Positions 24,015-37,254 are shown, counted from the first letter of the stretch. The stretch: DNA of 64,000 bases from Hemileia vastatrix (GCA_030280995.1 JASXTE010000007.1:16058501-16122500), one strand, 5' to 3'. The notes: generated by a model not told the origin, from the letters alone. Program-made: numbers and translations.

Positions 24015-26426
24015 TTAATTTATTGAAAGGCTATGTTTAGCAAAAAAAGGTGATACTGGCTGAATGGAGCTCCAGTGATTAATAAAATCTGCAGAAATAG
24101 CCTTAGCAATTCCCGGAGGACTTGGGGTATCAAATTTTAAAGGAAATGGATCACACTTGCCTATAAAAGGTTTTATTAATGTTAAAATATAGTTATTTAA
24201 ATTTTTCCAAATTATTTCTTCCATCAAATGATTTTTTTTCATGTAAATTAAGAAACTTAACTTCTGATATTACCTCCAAGCAATCAGCTGCTGAAGCCAA
24301 TCTATGATCTTGAGAGCTCAAAAATAAACCACAGACAACATCGATTATATAGAATGTGAAAGATTGATATCGGTGGTGGGAGTATTCAGAATTTATTTTG
24401 TTTAGTGCAGCCTTTTGTTTCTCTCTCATCATAGTCAGTTCAGTATTTTCGTTTTTCTCACTTGATTGTTGAGCTTCACTAGTCTTGCCACTTGATATTG
24501 TTGCAGCACAATATTTTGATTTAAGAATGATAATTGACATAATTATATCAATGATAATATTGCTGATTTGAAGAAGAGTTGACATTGATATATCACGGGT
24601 TTGAAGTGCAGTGGGACCAACTTCTAAGCCATCAGAAATTGGACTCTTCAGATTTGAAAGGTGAGCTAGAAGCTGAAGACCACCTTCAATTGGACAATCT
24701 GAGTTAATGTTTTGATGTGATGGAAGCTGGCTAAATTCATGTGCGGTCAGATAAAGTGAAGATGATATAAGAGATACCCATGAAGAACGGCAGTGGTCAC
24801 TTGGGATAATTAATCTTATGAGCATTCGGATAAGATTGGATTCAGGGTGATCCGTTTTCTTTGTTGAGGAAAGAATTCCAGTATTTGAACCATCAGGATC
24901 ACATAAATCTTCCATTTTTTTGAAATCAATATTATCGAGTACCCATAGCTGTGAGCTATCAATCTCAAAAAAAATATTTGCTACAAAAGGAAAAAGAAAA
25001 AAGTCAAGACTAAAATTTATTGTAACTTACATAACTCAGTAAGTTTTGAAAGCCAATCTTCTCCACAAGATTTTTCCAATGAAAAGTAAACATTGGAATA
25101 TTTGACATGGGTTCTTGGGAAGAAGTAGAAGAGCGTAATTTGAGGAGAGTAACAATTTCCAACCACGACCTGAGGACCTTTGCCGTGCTGATTCTACCTT
25201 TATAAAAATTATGAATTTTACAGAATTCCTCCTGCAAATCAGATTCTTTTAGAACTGAGGGTGAATAAGTTAGAGGTTTTTTCGATATCTTGATTGGAGT
25301 TTATTTCATTGGTAGAGAAGCTTTAAAAGAGGTCAAAGTAGATAATTTAGGAGGTGATGGGTATTGCTTCTTAGAAATGAAGGAATTCGGTGATGAGCTG
25401 TTTGAATCATCATCTTTATCAAACATATCAACATTTCTTGAAGAAGATTTTAAACTTTTCTTTTTTTGATGAACAAGCATAGCTTCATATTCTGACAGTT
25501 GATCATCGCTATTTTCATCGCTCTTTTCATCATCTTCATCAGGGAGAGGGTGTTTATGGATGGAACAATCTACAGCAGGTGAGTTTCTGGTACAAAATAT
25601 CAAAAGAAAGATAAAAAGTACAATATGTAAGCAATAAAAGAGATATATGATTGAATTTTAAAGATAAAAGAATAACAATAAAAAAAAAGGAAACAAGAAT
25701 ATACTCATTATCAAAACCTTTGCTTTTTTTTTGAGATTTATTATTTGATACATCAGAAAATTCATTAGCAGAAGCCGGTTTAATACGTCGAACAAAAGAG
25801 GAGCCTTGGGATAATCTCTTTTTCTTGAAGCGGATAACAGGTGTTTCAAGATTTTCCTTAGAAGTTGAAGCATGAGTTAAATCTGATGGCTCATCTGTCT
25901 CATCATCATCCCTAATGACAATGATTTCATCAGGAGGAATCATACCCTCCTCATAAGCTACAAATATATATAAAGAAAAAAAATATTAATAATCTTATCT
26001 ACTAATTTAAAAGGAGACAAAAAAGGTGATGAACATACATTTTTCAAGGCTTTTCACATATTGGAGTAAGTCATTACAAGGGTTAGATAAATATGAAGGA
26101 GAAGGATTATTGTTAAGGATCTTGACAAGCTCTTCTGTTTTATCTCTAGCCAATTGAAGTAAGTTGCGATACTTAACTCTTGTTATTTCCTGCCTCTCAT
26201 TTCTAAGTACAGGAGGGTTAGGTGCCATGCCATGTTGCAGACATGGTGCAAGCTCAAAATCTTCAAAGCGAGTATCAATCAGAGAGTGGGATGAAACACA
26301 TTTGGGTGCTGGAAAATCAAATTTTTGAAAAAAAAAGATATAGAACATAAGTGAAATATATAAATTAAGAGAGAGGAACATGATATACATACAAAGTGGA
26401 GGTGTAGGATTTTGTATACTAGACAT
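24015..26426 (-). pseudogene. Six-exon cargo gene of unknown function
   Basis: Six exons can be read on the minus strand: 26393-26426, 26039-26308, 25705-25957, 25031-25586, 24274-24980 and 24015-24160. Introns have GTATGT/GTAAGT donors and TAG/CAG acceptors. Reading phase is kept across the first three junctions and slips by one at the last two. The product would be about 650 residues: a charged N-terminal helix region, an acidic/Ser-rich low-complexity centre (PDEDDEKSDENSDDQLSEYE), a basic KKKRLSQGSS patch, then a helical C-terminal half. A TAA interrupts exon 4 near 25301. I recognise no domain. Its place between the Tet-like gene and the transposase suggests it belongs to the element. 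Confidence 0.55.
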
Positions 26427-27459
26427 ATTGATTAATGAATATTAAAAAAAGTATTCGATATCAAAAAATTATGATGTAATATGATGAATAATTATAAGAA
26501 AATCTATTCTAGAAAATTGAAGTTGATAATTTAATAGGATAAAAAATTGAATAAGATTAAAATTAAAGTGAGGATTAAAGAAACAGAAAACAAAAAGAGG
26601 GTAATTTTATATTATTTGAGCTTTTTTTTAACATGTATTATTCATAGTGGGGTAAACTGAGTAACATGCTAAATCACAATCTGTTTATATTGAAGCGAAA
26701 TTTGATGTAGCTAACAGAAAATACTAGTAATTCTTTGGGGACTTTTAGTGTGAAAAACAAATAATAACAAATGTATATCCCATATGCAAATTGCCACGGG
26801 TAAATACAAAATTTTTTAAATTAGAATTTACTCCTAAACAATGGAGATACACTTAATTAGTATATAATATGAAAAAAAAGGATAATCCTTTATGAATATT
26901 TGTTAAATTTACTTTCAGATGACAATGCGAGATTCACATATATACTGATATGCCTCATCAAACAAGAAATGAATTATAAATATAAAATTGGTAACATTAG
27001 AATTTAAGATAAGAATTTGTTTTTTAAGTGACAGGAGGAGTGTCAGGCTAGGGTGTGGGCACCGTGACCAAACCTTTGATAAACTTGGATACAACTAAGG
27101 GAAAAAAAAATTGAATGGTTTTATTTTGCAATATATCTTAGTCTGCACAAGATATTGCATTGTTGTCCCTAACTATACCAATATTGTTACTTTTCAAAAG
27201 TTATAGGACTACTAAGTTGATAAAATATTATTATGAATCACCCGATGAAATACCTTAAGCAACATTCAAAATTATTAAAATATTAATATTCAATTTGAGA
27301 TTTGTATTAGCTAATTTTTCACAACTTACCACAGTTTTGATTAATATAATAAAACTTGAAAAAAATTGTTGAGATAACCTAGAAATGGGTGCAAGAAAAT
27401 GATGAAACATATGACTTGAAACTTAACTCATACACTATTGATAAACTTCATGGATCCTG
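26427..27459. other. Intergenic, AT-rich
   Basis: Upstream of the six-exon gene and left of the palindrome array. Nothing beyond AT-rich sequence is recognised. Confidence 0.5.
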
Positions 27460-29397
27460 ATTAATTTCTATCGAAATTAATTTTGAGACTAGCATATTAA
27501 ATTTTAGCTATGACCAAGTACTGTAAGTGCCATGGTTTGTATTCAATATATTGGTGTTGAAATTAATTTTGATAGGAATCAACAAGTATCATATGGCCCC
27601 ATGCATGAAACACTGACAGAAACCATCAAATTTATGAGGCAATGAACCTAATAATTTCGATTGAAATTAATATAGACCCCTGCATATTGAATACAAGCCA
27701 TTTCACATGGACTACACAGACATAGATAAAATTCAATATGCATGGCTTAAAATTATTTTTCATCAAAATTAACCAAGGCATTAAAACATCAATTTTTATA
27801 TGGTGTACTTGATCAAACCAGTTTATCTAACTGCTTAGCTTACCTATACTTATAGGAATTTTATGCATAGTCCATGTCCATATTAATTTCGATCGAAATT
27901 AATGTTGACTAATACATAATGAATACATGCTATGCCACTTACACTTGCCAGGCATAGCTACCATTAAATATGCCAGTATCAAAAATTAATTTCGATTGAA
28001 ATTAATGAGCATGATAATCATGAATTTCTGGAGTCAACTGCTCATTTTTATGCATGGTGCCTTGCCAACATTAATTTTGATCGAAATTACCTTTGATACT
28101 GGCATATTGCATGTATATATGCCTGGAAAGTGTAAGTGGCATAGTGTGTATTCATTATGTATTGGTCAACATTAATTTCGATCGAATTTAATGTTGACAT
28201 TTGCATATTGAACCCAAGCCGGAAAACAACCCAGAAGATTCTTCATAAAACTTCCCATTAATTTCGATCAAAATTAAGGCTGACCATATACATATTGAAT
28301 GGTAGTTATATCTGGTCTGAGTAAGCGGAGATTACTTATATTCAATATGTATTGGTCAACATTAATTTTGATCAGAATTAATGAGCATTTTGATCATGAA
28401 CTTTTTCAGTCAGTTAGTTGTTTCAATGCATAATGGCATGCAAACATTAATTTTGATCAAAATTAATGTTGAAATGATATAATGCTTTTTTGCATGACAT
28501 GTAAAGGACGGCAAGTATTTTTAAGTATTGAAATTTACTATACATGTTGAGGGTAAATATAAAATTTACATATCCATATTAATTTCTATGAAAATTAATG
28601 TTGACCAATACATAATAAATAGTAAATATGCCTGGCTAGTAAAAGTGGCATAGCTTTTTTTCAATCTGCACTTGGCAACATTAATTTCGATCGAAATTAA
28701 GGCTCATGATTATCATCAATTTATTCAGTCAGTTGCTTACTGTTATGCATGGTAACATGTCAACATTAATTTTAATAAAAATTGAATTTGACATGCCACC
28801 AAGCATTTTTATGTAAGATGAAAAGTAGGGCACTCTATTCTTAAGTAAACACATTACAATGCATATTGAGCATGTAAATATCATTTACACATTAATAATA
28901 ATTTCAATCAAAATTAATGTTGACCAATAAACATTGAACACAAGCTTTACAACTTACACACACCAGATATAACTACCATTCAATATGTATATGGTGCTCA
29001 CTAATTTTGATCGAAATTAATGAGCAGTTTTATGAAGAATTTTTTGGGTCGTTTGCTGGTTTGGGTTCAATATGAAAATGTCAATATTAATTTATATTGA
29101 AATTAATGTTGACCAATACGTAATGAATACACACTATGCCACTTACACTTTCCAGGAATAGACACCATGCAATATGCCAGTATCAAAAGTAATTTCGATC
29201 GAAATTAATGTTGGCAAGGCACCATGCATAAAAATAAGCAGTTGACTCCAGAAATTCATGATTATCATGCTCATTAATTTCGATCGAAATTAATTTTTGA
29301 TACTGGCATATTTAATGGTAGCAATGCCTGGAAAGTATAAGTGGCATAGCGTGTATTCACTATGTATTGGTCAACATTAAATTCGATTGAAATTAAT
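27460..29397. repeat. Array of about 20 palindromes, core TTAATTTCGATCGAAATTAA
   Basis: The 20-22 bp palindrome recurs roughly every 80-120 bp. Near-perfect copies start at 27882, 28680 and 29273; degenerate ones occur at about 27460, 27651, 27984, 28068, 28168, 28256, 28359, 28445, 28576, 28761, 28890, 28999, 29083, 29188 and 29376. Spacers come in recurring types (one beginning GTTGACCAATACATAATGAA, one beginning GAGCATGATAATCATGAA). These appear in both orientations, so the block 27877-28200 is largely mirrored by 29080-29397. CG occurs at the centre of each core. No coding sense. Confidence 0.95.
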
Positions 29398-29612
29398 ATG
29401 GATACATAAATGTGACATAAAGAGGTATGGACCATCAATTTGTTGAAAATACATTTTTATATCTCATACATTATTTGTTTTTCTTAAATAAAATGTTACT
29501 CTATCTCAATATCACTTTATAACATTTACCAAGCTGCTTTGAAAAAAAACAGAATACATAAAATTCAATATAAGATAGCTATATTACACAGAAGATCACC
29601 GTTATACCTAAG

Positions 29613-31271
29613 TTATGATGATGTTGATGCTCTATTAATTGATTCCCGAATCTTTACCAGATCAATATCAGCTCCAACCCCAAGTGACTCACGTTCATTC
29701 ACAGATAATGCTTGCAAAAATGTTGCTGAATAGCAATTCTTGTGGAGGTATTTGGGAACATTGAATATACCATTTTGTGCAACTGTCCTTTCTGATGACC
29801 GTGAATATGTTTTTAATGCTGATTTTCTTTGAGCTGGTGTATGGGCTAAGTCCTTTGTCATCTTATCCATTTTTTTAAACAAATCATTGAGTTCAGGATT
29901 TCGCCATCCAGGAATAGCTCGGATAGGTGCAGTTGGGGCTGGTGCTGGGCCTTCCTCAATATCAGAGATGCACCTAGTATCATGAAAAAGCACAACAAAA
30001 CCTGGCACATCAATGCAGAGATCTCTTGCTAACTTTTAGCGTGCACTAGCAATCTGAATTCCAACTAAATCAGCTTCATAATAACAAAAAGTAAAGTAAA
30101 ATAAAAAACTTAACTTGGTCGGATAACGTTTTACTTGTGCCCTTGCCCTCTTTTCAATCTTTTCTCTTGCTACCCTTTCCTCTTCTTGCCCAAACAACCT
30201 TATCATCTCCTTCCCTTATTAACTACCCATTTCTCAATAACACATTGAGTGAACTGAGGCTTTGACTGATCGATTGTATTCAAGGTGGTGAGCCATCTGG
30301 TACAGTAGTCGCATACTATGCTTCCCATGACTTGATTCCAAGTTGATTCTGAAAAATCACGGAAAGTCCAATCAAACGCGAATTTCCAAAAACCTTTTTC
30401 TTGCAATTCACGCTCTAAGTTTCTTTTGACAGAGAGTGGGATCGGTGCTCCTCCTTTTAGTCCTCGAGGCTCAGGTGCTGGAAAAAATTCGGGTAGTCGA
30501 ATTTTGGATCGCAAGAAGGCTATAGAATTGGTTATCAGAAATTGTCAATCAGCTGCAGAATTGGAACGGTTAGAAGATTGGACTTGGGTTAGGACAGTTT
30601 GAATGGTTTTTAGTTTGAATTGGTTCCAATCTTTCCAATTTTCAATCTCCAAAGGTGTTGGGCTCGCAGGATATTTTGATATTTGTGTTGGTCCCCCAAG
30701 ACAATACTTCAGAAAGTGGTAAATATTTCTATTTAGACTGTCCGAGCTCCTGGGAACATCATTCCTTCTAACTAAGCCTCTTACAGCCCTTAACCCCCGT
30801 TCTCGCTCATGAGACTCTGCTGAATTGAGTCTGTGTTAATCACTGATACCCATAATGATTGAGGGATTCACTAACAATTCAAATAAGTTAATTAAATTGG
30901 TTATTTTTCAATAAAAGAATACACTACAAATTTGAATTACCTGCTCCACTTGTGCTTGCTCCTTGGTTAGGCTGAGCAGATGATGATTGTTCTCCAAAAA
31001 ATTCCCTCAATACTTCACTAGCCCAATCTCTTCCTAGCTGATTGGCTTGCTGATCAGCACTTTCAGAAGCAGAAGGATGATTGGGATTAAAATTTCTCGG
31101 TTCTGAATGAGACTCTTGGCCTGGATTGGGATTAGGTGGTGGGTTGGGATTAGGTGGTACAGATTGAGATGCATCTGGAGGTGGAGGAGTATTTCCAGTA
31201 TTAGTATGTTGAGGCGGAAAACAATCAGAATCGGTTGGGTCAACAGACATCCCTTCAAAATTATCATCCAT
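29613..31271 (-). pseudogene. Companion gene of the transposase, unknown function
   Basis: The start is at 31271. Exon 1 (30941-31271) encodes an acidic N-terminus, then a Pro/Asn-rich linker and GRDWASEVLREFFGEQ. A 70-nt intron (30871-30940, GTAATT..GTTAG) keeps phase. Exon 2 reads ERERGLRAVRGLVRRNDVPR and EIENWKDWNQFKLKTIQTVL, then LPEFFPAPEPRGLKGGAPIP. After slips it continues with a KIEKRARAQVKRYPTK helix and an LCIDVPGFVVLFHDTRC segment, and ends with PGWRNPELNDLFKKMDKM. In-frame stops near 30837, 30565 and 30037 and one frameshift near 30210 break it. It lies head-to-tail after the transposase and is probably an element-encoded accessory protein. No known domain. Confidence 0.6.
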
Positions 31272-31687
31272 AATGAACTGTAATAAAATAAAATAAAATA
31301 AAAATAATCAGTTGTTAAAATTTATACCTATCAAAGCTAAAGTAAAAAAAGATACTATGTATATAGTCTTGTAAACGTGTATGTTCTCTTGTCGAAAAAA
31401 AAGTGAATAATATATAGCTATCAGCTAAAGTTGGAAGGTCAAACTATTTATAGTAGATGAATGAGCAAGAAGATCATTCATTAAGTAATAATTTTATCAT
31501 ATTTCTCATTATCATGATTTTATTTCTTTCATTCTTACATTTAAGATAAAAATGATTCATTGAAAGCATGGGTTCTCTCGCAATAAAAGCAACCAAAGTA
31601 ATTGTTCACTGATTTATGATAAGGTAAGTTGGATGCATTGCATTTTTTAATCGAGCATTGAATTATTTCTTTCACCATTTACAAATA

Positions 31688-34600
31688 TCACCAATCCTAC
31701 AAATTTCCCCAATCCCAAATTAACACAAAGATGTTAGTCAACAGAAAATAAATTTGATTAATTTTTTCACTCACTACTGTCTGCAGTCCAATGGCAGTGA
31801 CAACCTTGTCTTTGATTCCAAACATTCCTTTTATGTGCTCGACAGTAGCTGCATGTCCAATTATTGCATCTTTCTTAATCACAATTTGAGTTGCTTTGGC
31901 TACTCTTACTAACGGACAATGCACTTGTGGGAAAAGCTCATAGGGATCCTTTGATGATTCTTCTGGACAGAGCTCTTTGAAAGGACTTACTATTAAATAT
32001 ATTTGATCAATCTCTTCCTTTGATCTGAAAAGATCATCAATTTGCCCAAACTGGCTATCTTTTCCATAGTAGAATTCAATTGTTGAATTAGCAATGTGTC
32101 GATGGCAACTAGTAAACCTCTTTCCATGTATCAATATGCTTGCTACATTTTCAACTACCCAATCTCCACTTTTCTCGGATGGTGTCAAAGCCCATCTTGA
32201 AGTTTCTTTTCCCATTCGTGCCCTTACCCATTTAGTAAATAATGCCATACTTAGATGGATCCATTTGTTTTGTTTATCGAGATCAATATGGATTTTTTTA
32301 GTCTCACATTGATCATTATCTTCAGCTTCACCAAGATCTAATACCCTAGACTTCCGATACCAATGTTTGAGCATTGTTAGCAGTATCTCTCCTGTGGTAA
32401 ATATTAATAAATTAGAACAGCTGAGTTATTAAATCATTTCTTACAAACATTACATACGTGGATGGTGATTTTTTGGAATTTCAGATAATAAATGATTCAC
32501 CCGCTCTCCAGACCAAGTATCTGTACCTGATGGTGGACCAAGACGCTTTATCATTTCAGGATAATGTTGAGTGATATGCAGATTTTGCTTTGCATTAATA
32601 TTCTTCCAACCCTCTTCAAGGCACTCACAATACTCTAACAGAAATTGATCTAGATCTTTAAGCTCATTGGTCTGTATATTTTTTAATGTCAAAAAATTGG
32701 TGATCGAGCATAATGTTACAAGTGACTTGAGAAGATAATATTCTCTTGGTTTATCAGCTGAAGAAGCTGAAGATTCAGATTCTTTAAATTTTTCAAACCA
32801 AAGGGGTATAAGTGACAAAAGGAAGTAGAGAGTATACAGCATGTGCCATTCTGCTGCCTTAAGGGATCCTGCCTTTTTAGATCCTACTGATTTTGGAAGT
32901 CGTGTTAGCCAGGAAGGTCTTCTTACTTGATCAATCATCTTCCATACAACCTGTAGCTCTGCTTCTGTGATTCGTGGATTACTACTACCTTCATTTTCTT
33001 TCTCCTTACCTTTCCTTTTATTTTCTTCATCTCTAGCTGTCTCATTTGATGAGTGAGATCCTTCACTCTGTGATATGCTAATGCTCCTTTGCCTTAAGTT
33101 ATACAATGAATTCCTACTGTCACTGCTGTGAGACTGTATTGAGGCCACATCGCTATATGGAGGAATAAATTTGGAGCTGGATGACCTACTCTGGCTTCTT
33201 GATCGATTTGTTCCCAATCCTTCATTATCTAGTCCATTATGACTTGATGACTGTCTTGAACTTGTACTTCTTTGCCGCATGTGCTGTCTCGTGTGTCCTG
33301 TATCATCATCATCATTATTCGTGGTGCTTAAGCTACTTCTACGTTTTTTCGAATGTTTGTGCAGTGAAGTATCAGAAAAGAAATCATCATCTTCTTCTCT
33401 TACATGCCAATTTTTATCCTTTTCCAGCTTTCTTTCTAGATCTTTTGCTGAATTTTGGATTTGAAAATAGCTTAGACTGTGATCTTTTAGGTTTCCAAGC
33501 ATATGTGAATGCATAACATCAATTGAGCAATATTCAGTTGGACGCCAATATTCAACCATCGTACCCCATGATTTTGAACAATTGATACACGCTCCCAATG
33601 TGACTTAGAATTTTTCCACTTTGTTGCCCAGCACATATGATCCTCATGATTCCGTAATTAAAAATTTCCCACATTCTTTTCACTAATTTAATCTTTAGAG
33701 ATATTACAGAAACAGCAGAACATTTTTGCAGAGTGACTCGAAAAGCCAGCCAATTTTCGTATTGCAGGAATGTCACCTATCAAAGAGAACAATGCAACTC
33801 TTAATTTCTGGCCTCGTGGATAAAGATGTGTCTTTTCAATCAATATACCATCTCATAGAGTTTGTAGATCATTAACCAGTGGTTTTAGAAGGTGATTAAG
33901 CTGTTCACTTGTGGGTTCTGTTGGTCCGGGTATAATAGCATACAAAAAAAGATTTTCCATTTTGTATCTATCTTCTTGAGGTAGGTTCATACACACCATC
34001 ATAATATTGCCTACAGACTTCTGATGAACTCCAATCCTATTTGCACCAGGCCTAAACCAGTCGACATATAAAGTAAACATTAAGTTGCCTGAAGTTATCG
34101 TATATTCATCATCATTGCTATCCAGAGCTGGAGTGGTTATGGGAAAGTTTTTCCAAATTGAACCATCACAAACATCCTTCATCAAATCACACTCTACACG
34201 TTCTGCCACAGGGGTTTTCTTCTCAATCAGAAGCTCAAATTTGAACAGTTTGATCTTTTCCTTAAGCCAGTCGATAAAAGAATGGTGATGAAATGTTTTA
34301 AGAGATAAGTATATTACATGTTCTTGATGTTCCTCCATCAAATACAGCCTTTCATCACATTTAACTGCAATTTGTCCTGCTCCAAACATTTTTAAATAGC
34401 GCTTTGATGATGAAAGAAACGGTTGATTGCAACATAGTATAGATGGTTGAGATTCAGAGTTATACTCATAAAGAGCAAAGCATTTAGGACAGCATGTTTT
34501 AGTGAAAAATGATTGATTGAGCTTTAATCGACTAAAAACTGTATCTATCGAGCATGGGACCAGGCGGACAATGCTATCAGAATCCAGTATTCCACTATCA

Positions 34601-35077
34601 CCTAGAAGTTTGAGCTTCTTAATTTCTTCATCCAAAAATTGAGTACAACCTTCTTTGCTCAAATGATGAATCAGAGAAAGCTTTGCTGCCTGCCACATAA
34701 TTATTTGGCTATACCGTTCCCCAAGATTTGAGTTTCTAGAGACTGTTGAAGATACTTCTGCCCCCAATAGCAACTGCCCCTATGTAATAAATCATTGAAA
34801 CATCATAAAGACTTTAATTCTCACATTGAACTATAGATATACAGCTTACTGTTTCTGTGGAGCGGGAACTTCCAATGTTAAGTGGATTGTTGGAAGAAAT
34901 AACCATCTGGGCCTTCCTATTTCTTTCCTCTTGATGTTTTGCATAAGAATTAGATCTTTTGAAAGCCATACTGACTTCAAAGGACCCAGAAGAAGTTTGA
35001 TACTTTCTATTGACACATCCAAGATCTTGACATTGACATACATGAAAAAATGGAGCATTTTAATTGTGATAATTGTA
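31688..35077 (-). pseudogene. Plavaka-like DDE transposase
   Basis: The exons are about 34850-35077, 32458-34780, 31775-32391 and 31688-31696, giving about 1050 residues. The N-terminus has a Cys cluster (CQCQDLGC). The catalytic core shows FTLYVDWFRPGANR (first Asp), then NLPQEDRYKMENLFLYAIIP and PGPTEP. Next come YCSIDVMHSHMLGNLKDHS (second Asp) and TDTWSGERVNHLL (likely Glu). A PSWLTRLPKSVG...GSLKAAEWHML segment is typical of basidiomycete Plavaka transposases, relatives of CACTA/CMC enzymes. A Ser/Arg/Asp-rich, low-complexity insertion of about 180 residues follows the second Asp. Breaks: TGA near 33860, TAA near 33688 and 33651, and a slip near 33565. The three catalytic residues remain, but the frame is broken. 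Confidence 0.8.
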
Positions 35078-36283
35078 GGAATAAGCTAGCTATTGGAAGT
35101 TACCGATTGAAGGTATTCGTTTTTTTGAAAGGCACTAGCTAATATAAGCTACATTTTTTATTAAAAGAATATGATGGAATATGTGTTGAAAATATTTAAG
35201 TTTAAATGTTTAATTTTTAATCAGATAAATTTTATATTAATTAAAAGTTATGCAGTCTACTTTATTTGTATTCTGTATACTCTCTGCATTTGTACAACAA
35301 TGCATGCATGTTTATCAGAATATTTTCTATCATAGAAAAAATTCTGTTGTACGCACAAGCATCTTAATTATTTTTCTATCAAATGCCTTCTGAGTTATAT
35401 CTAACTATCCTATAATTATTTGATTTTGATAAAAATTCTTAGTTATGGACTATAAGAAAAGTAATCCATATTTTTAACATAATTATTTAAAAAATTACCC
35501 CAAAAATCAAAGTTAAACCCAAAAATAAGGTTAATATTTTGTAAAAAACAATCACAAACATATTTCTTTCACTTTGAAAATTGGTCTGTACTAGGTAGAA
35601 TTTTCTATAAAGAAAAAATCAAAAATACTCAAATAATAGATGCTACAAAAGTGTAAACCTTAAAGAATTACATAAAAGCTGAAACCTTGTATAACTTTTC
35701 ATACATAAATGTGATGAAGTGGATCTCTAGTCTATTAATTCAGGTTGAACAAAAATTACTCAATAGAATATGTATTACTATCATATTGGACCAAAAATAA
35801 TTTTTTGGTAATCAAAAAATGAACATAGCCTCACATTTAACAAATTATTTTTGTGGAAGAATTTTTTGAAAAGAAAAAAAAATCCGTTTCTTAAATGAGT
35901 CTGCTTTTATCACATAATCATTCTCTTTATTTTATACCATTCCTTTTGAGTTCAAGTTGCATATAAAAATATAATTTATGAATATTATAATTCCATAAAG
36001 TTGAAATATTTCTTATTCTTAATTTTTGTGATATTTCTCCTTAAATCAACTTTGATCATAAAGTTTTGGAGCTCAACAATTTATCCTTCCTCTTTGTTTA
36101 ATTTAATTGAACACTTTCTTAATCTAATTATTTATGAACCCTAGTAGCTCTTACTTTCCTCATGGAAACCTGCCCACAAACACAAGAACACTTAATAGAA
36201 TTTTTAATGAGACTTTGCCTCCATTCAATTCTCACTTTTGTAGATCTATACACAATTTTTGTTGTTCACTTTTGGATATGTAA
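35078..36283. other. Divergent intergenic region, AT-rich
   Basis: Lies between the transposase start (minus) and the plus-strand gene starting near 36284, so it probably contains both promoters. No motif stands out. Confidence 0.4.
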
Positions 36284-37254
36284 CCAGAATCAAATGGATG
36301 GAAACAAAACCCTACTGAAGAGCAATTAGACAGATTTTTATCATTCGACATGAATTCTTGCAACATTGCCTTTGAACTACCTCATCCAGAATCAAATTCA
36401 GCGGTTTCGGAAAAGTTTCCACCAATTTTCCGTGAATCTTTTATTGAGCACCTTCGCATGTGTGGTTTCCCAGGATCAACTTTTGCTTGGAACCTAGATT
36501 GGTTTGACAAATGGAACCAGGTCTTCGCAAATATTCTCATTAAACACTGGGACAATGCCTTAAAAACCAATAATTTGATTGCATATCCAATTGACTCAAC
36601 TCAAATTAGCTTCTCAAATCAAATAGGAGTTCTTCACCGTTGGTTTTTAGGTCATGCTGATAGATTAAGACTTTGGAAGGATTCTCATAGCTCTCAAGAA
36701 ATAATCAAAGTGAGAAAGCATAAATATAGAATAAAAAAAAAGTATGAAAATCCCTTTTTTTTCAACCGTTTTTATTTATGACCTTTATTTCAAAAAACAA
36801 AGATTCTTAGAATTCAGTTAACCAAACTAAACTTCTTAAACAACTTCCACATTGTGAAACTTATCACAACCTTTTCACAAACATCAAGTGTTGTTCAGAC
36901 ACCAAAATTGATAATGATGGATTGTTAAGACGTATCTTAATGCAATGGAGGTCTGAAGATTTTTCTAAAGTTGCACAATATCTTGACCAACAACACTTTG
37001 ATATTCGAGATAATTCAACCTACTCTGGAAGTGTGCTAAAGGACTTGGCCTTGTACAAAAGAATCAGTTTGGTTTCAACATTATCCCCTAACCTTAATCC
37101 TTCTCATGTCCCCCGGGGTTTGCCGAATGACTGTTATTCTCCTTTATATCTTGCATCTCTTAATCCTCAACAACTCAGACTTTTAAATCCTCAAAATCCC
37201 ATAAATTTACCTGCTCTCCTTGAAATTCTTTCTTCCTCTAATGTGAGTGATTGA
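36284..37254 (+). CDS. Two-exon cargo gene of unknown function
   Basis: Exon 1 (from about 36284, possibly after a CAG acceptor at 36283) reads GWKQNPTEEQLDRFLSFDMN, then PPIFRESFIEHLRMCGFPGS and VLHRWFLGHADRLRLWKDSH, and a basic tail. A candidate intron (about 36741-36824, GTATGA..TTCAG) leads to exon 2. That exon reads LLRRILMQWRSEDFSKVAQY, then VPRGLPNDCYSPLYLASLNP, and ends at 37254. The splice phase is off by one beside a nine-A run, so a homopolymer indel is possible. It is convergent with the helicase gene. I recognise no family. The dense Trp/Arg helical pattern suggests a folded, possibly nucleic-acid-binding protein, but this is speculation. Confidence 0.5.

Noticed and set aside
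27460..29397. Possible CRISPR-like array
   Set aside because: The repeated unit is palindromic but imperfect, spacers are recurring and mirrored rather than unique, spacing varies, and the context is eukaryotic.
34846..35058. Hydrophobic 70-codon minus-strand frame at the transposase N-terminus
   Set aside because: The alternative frame with CQCQDLGC splices in phase with the next exon, so this frame is a shadow.
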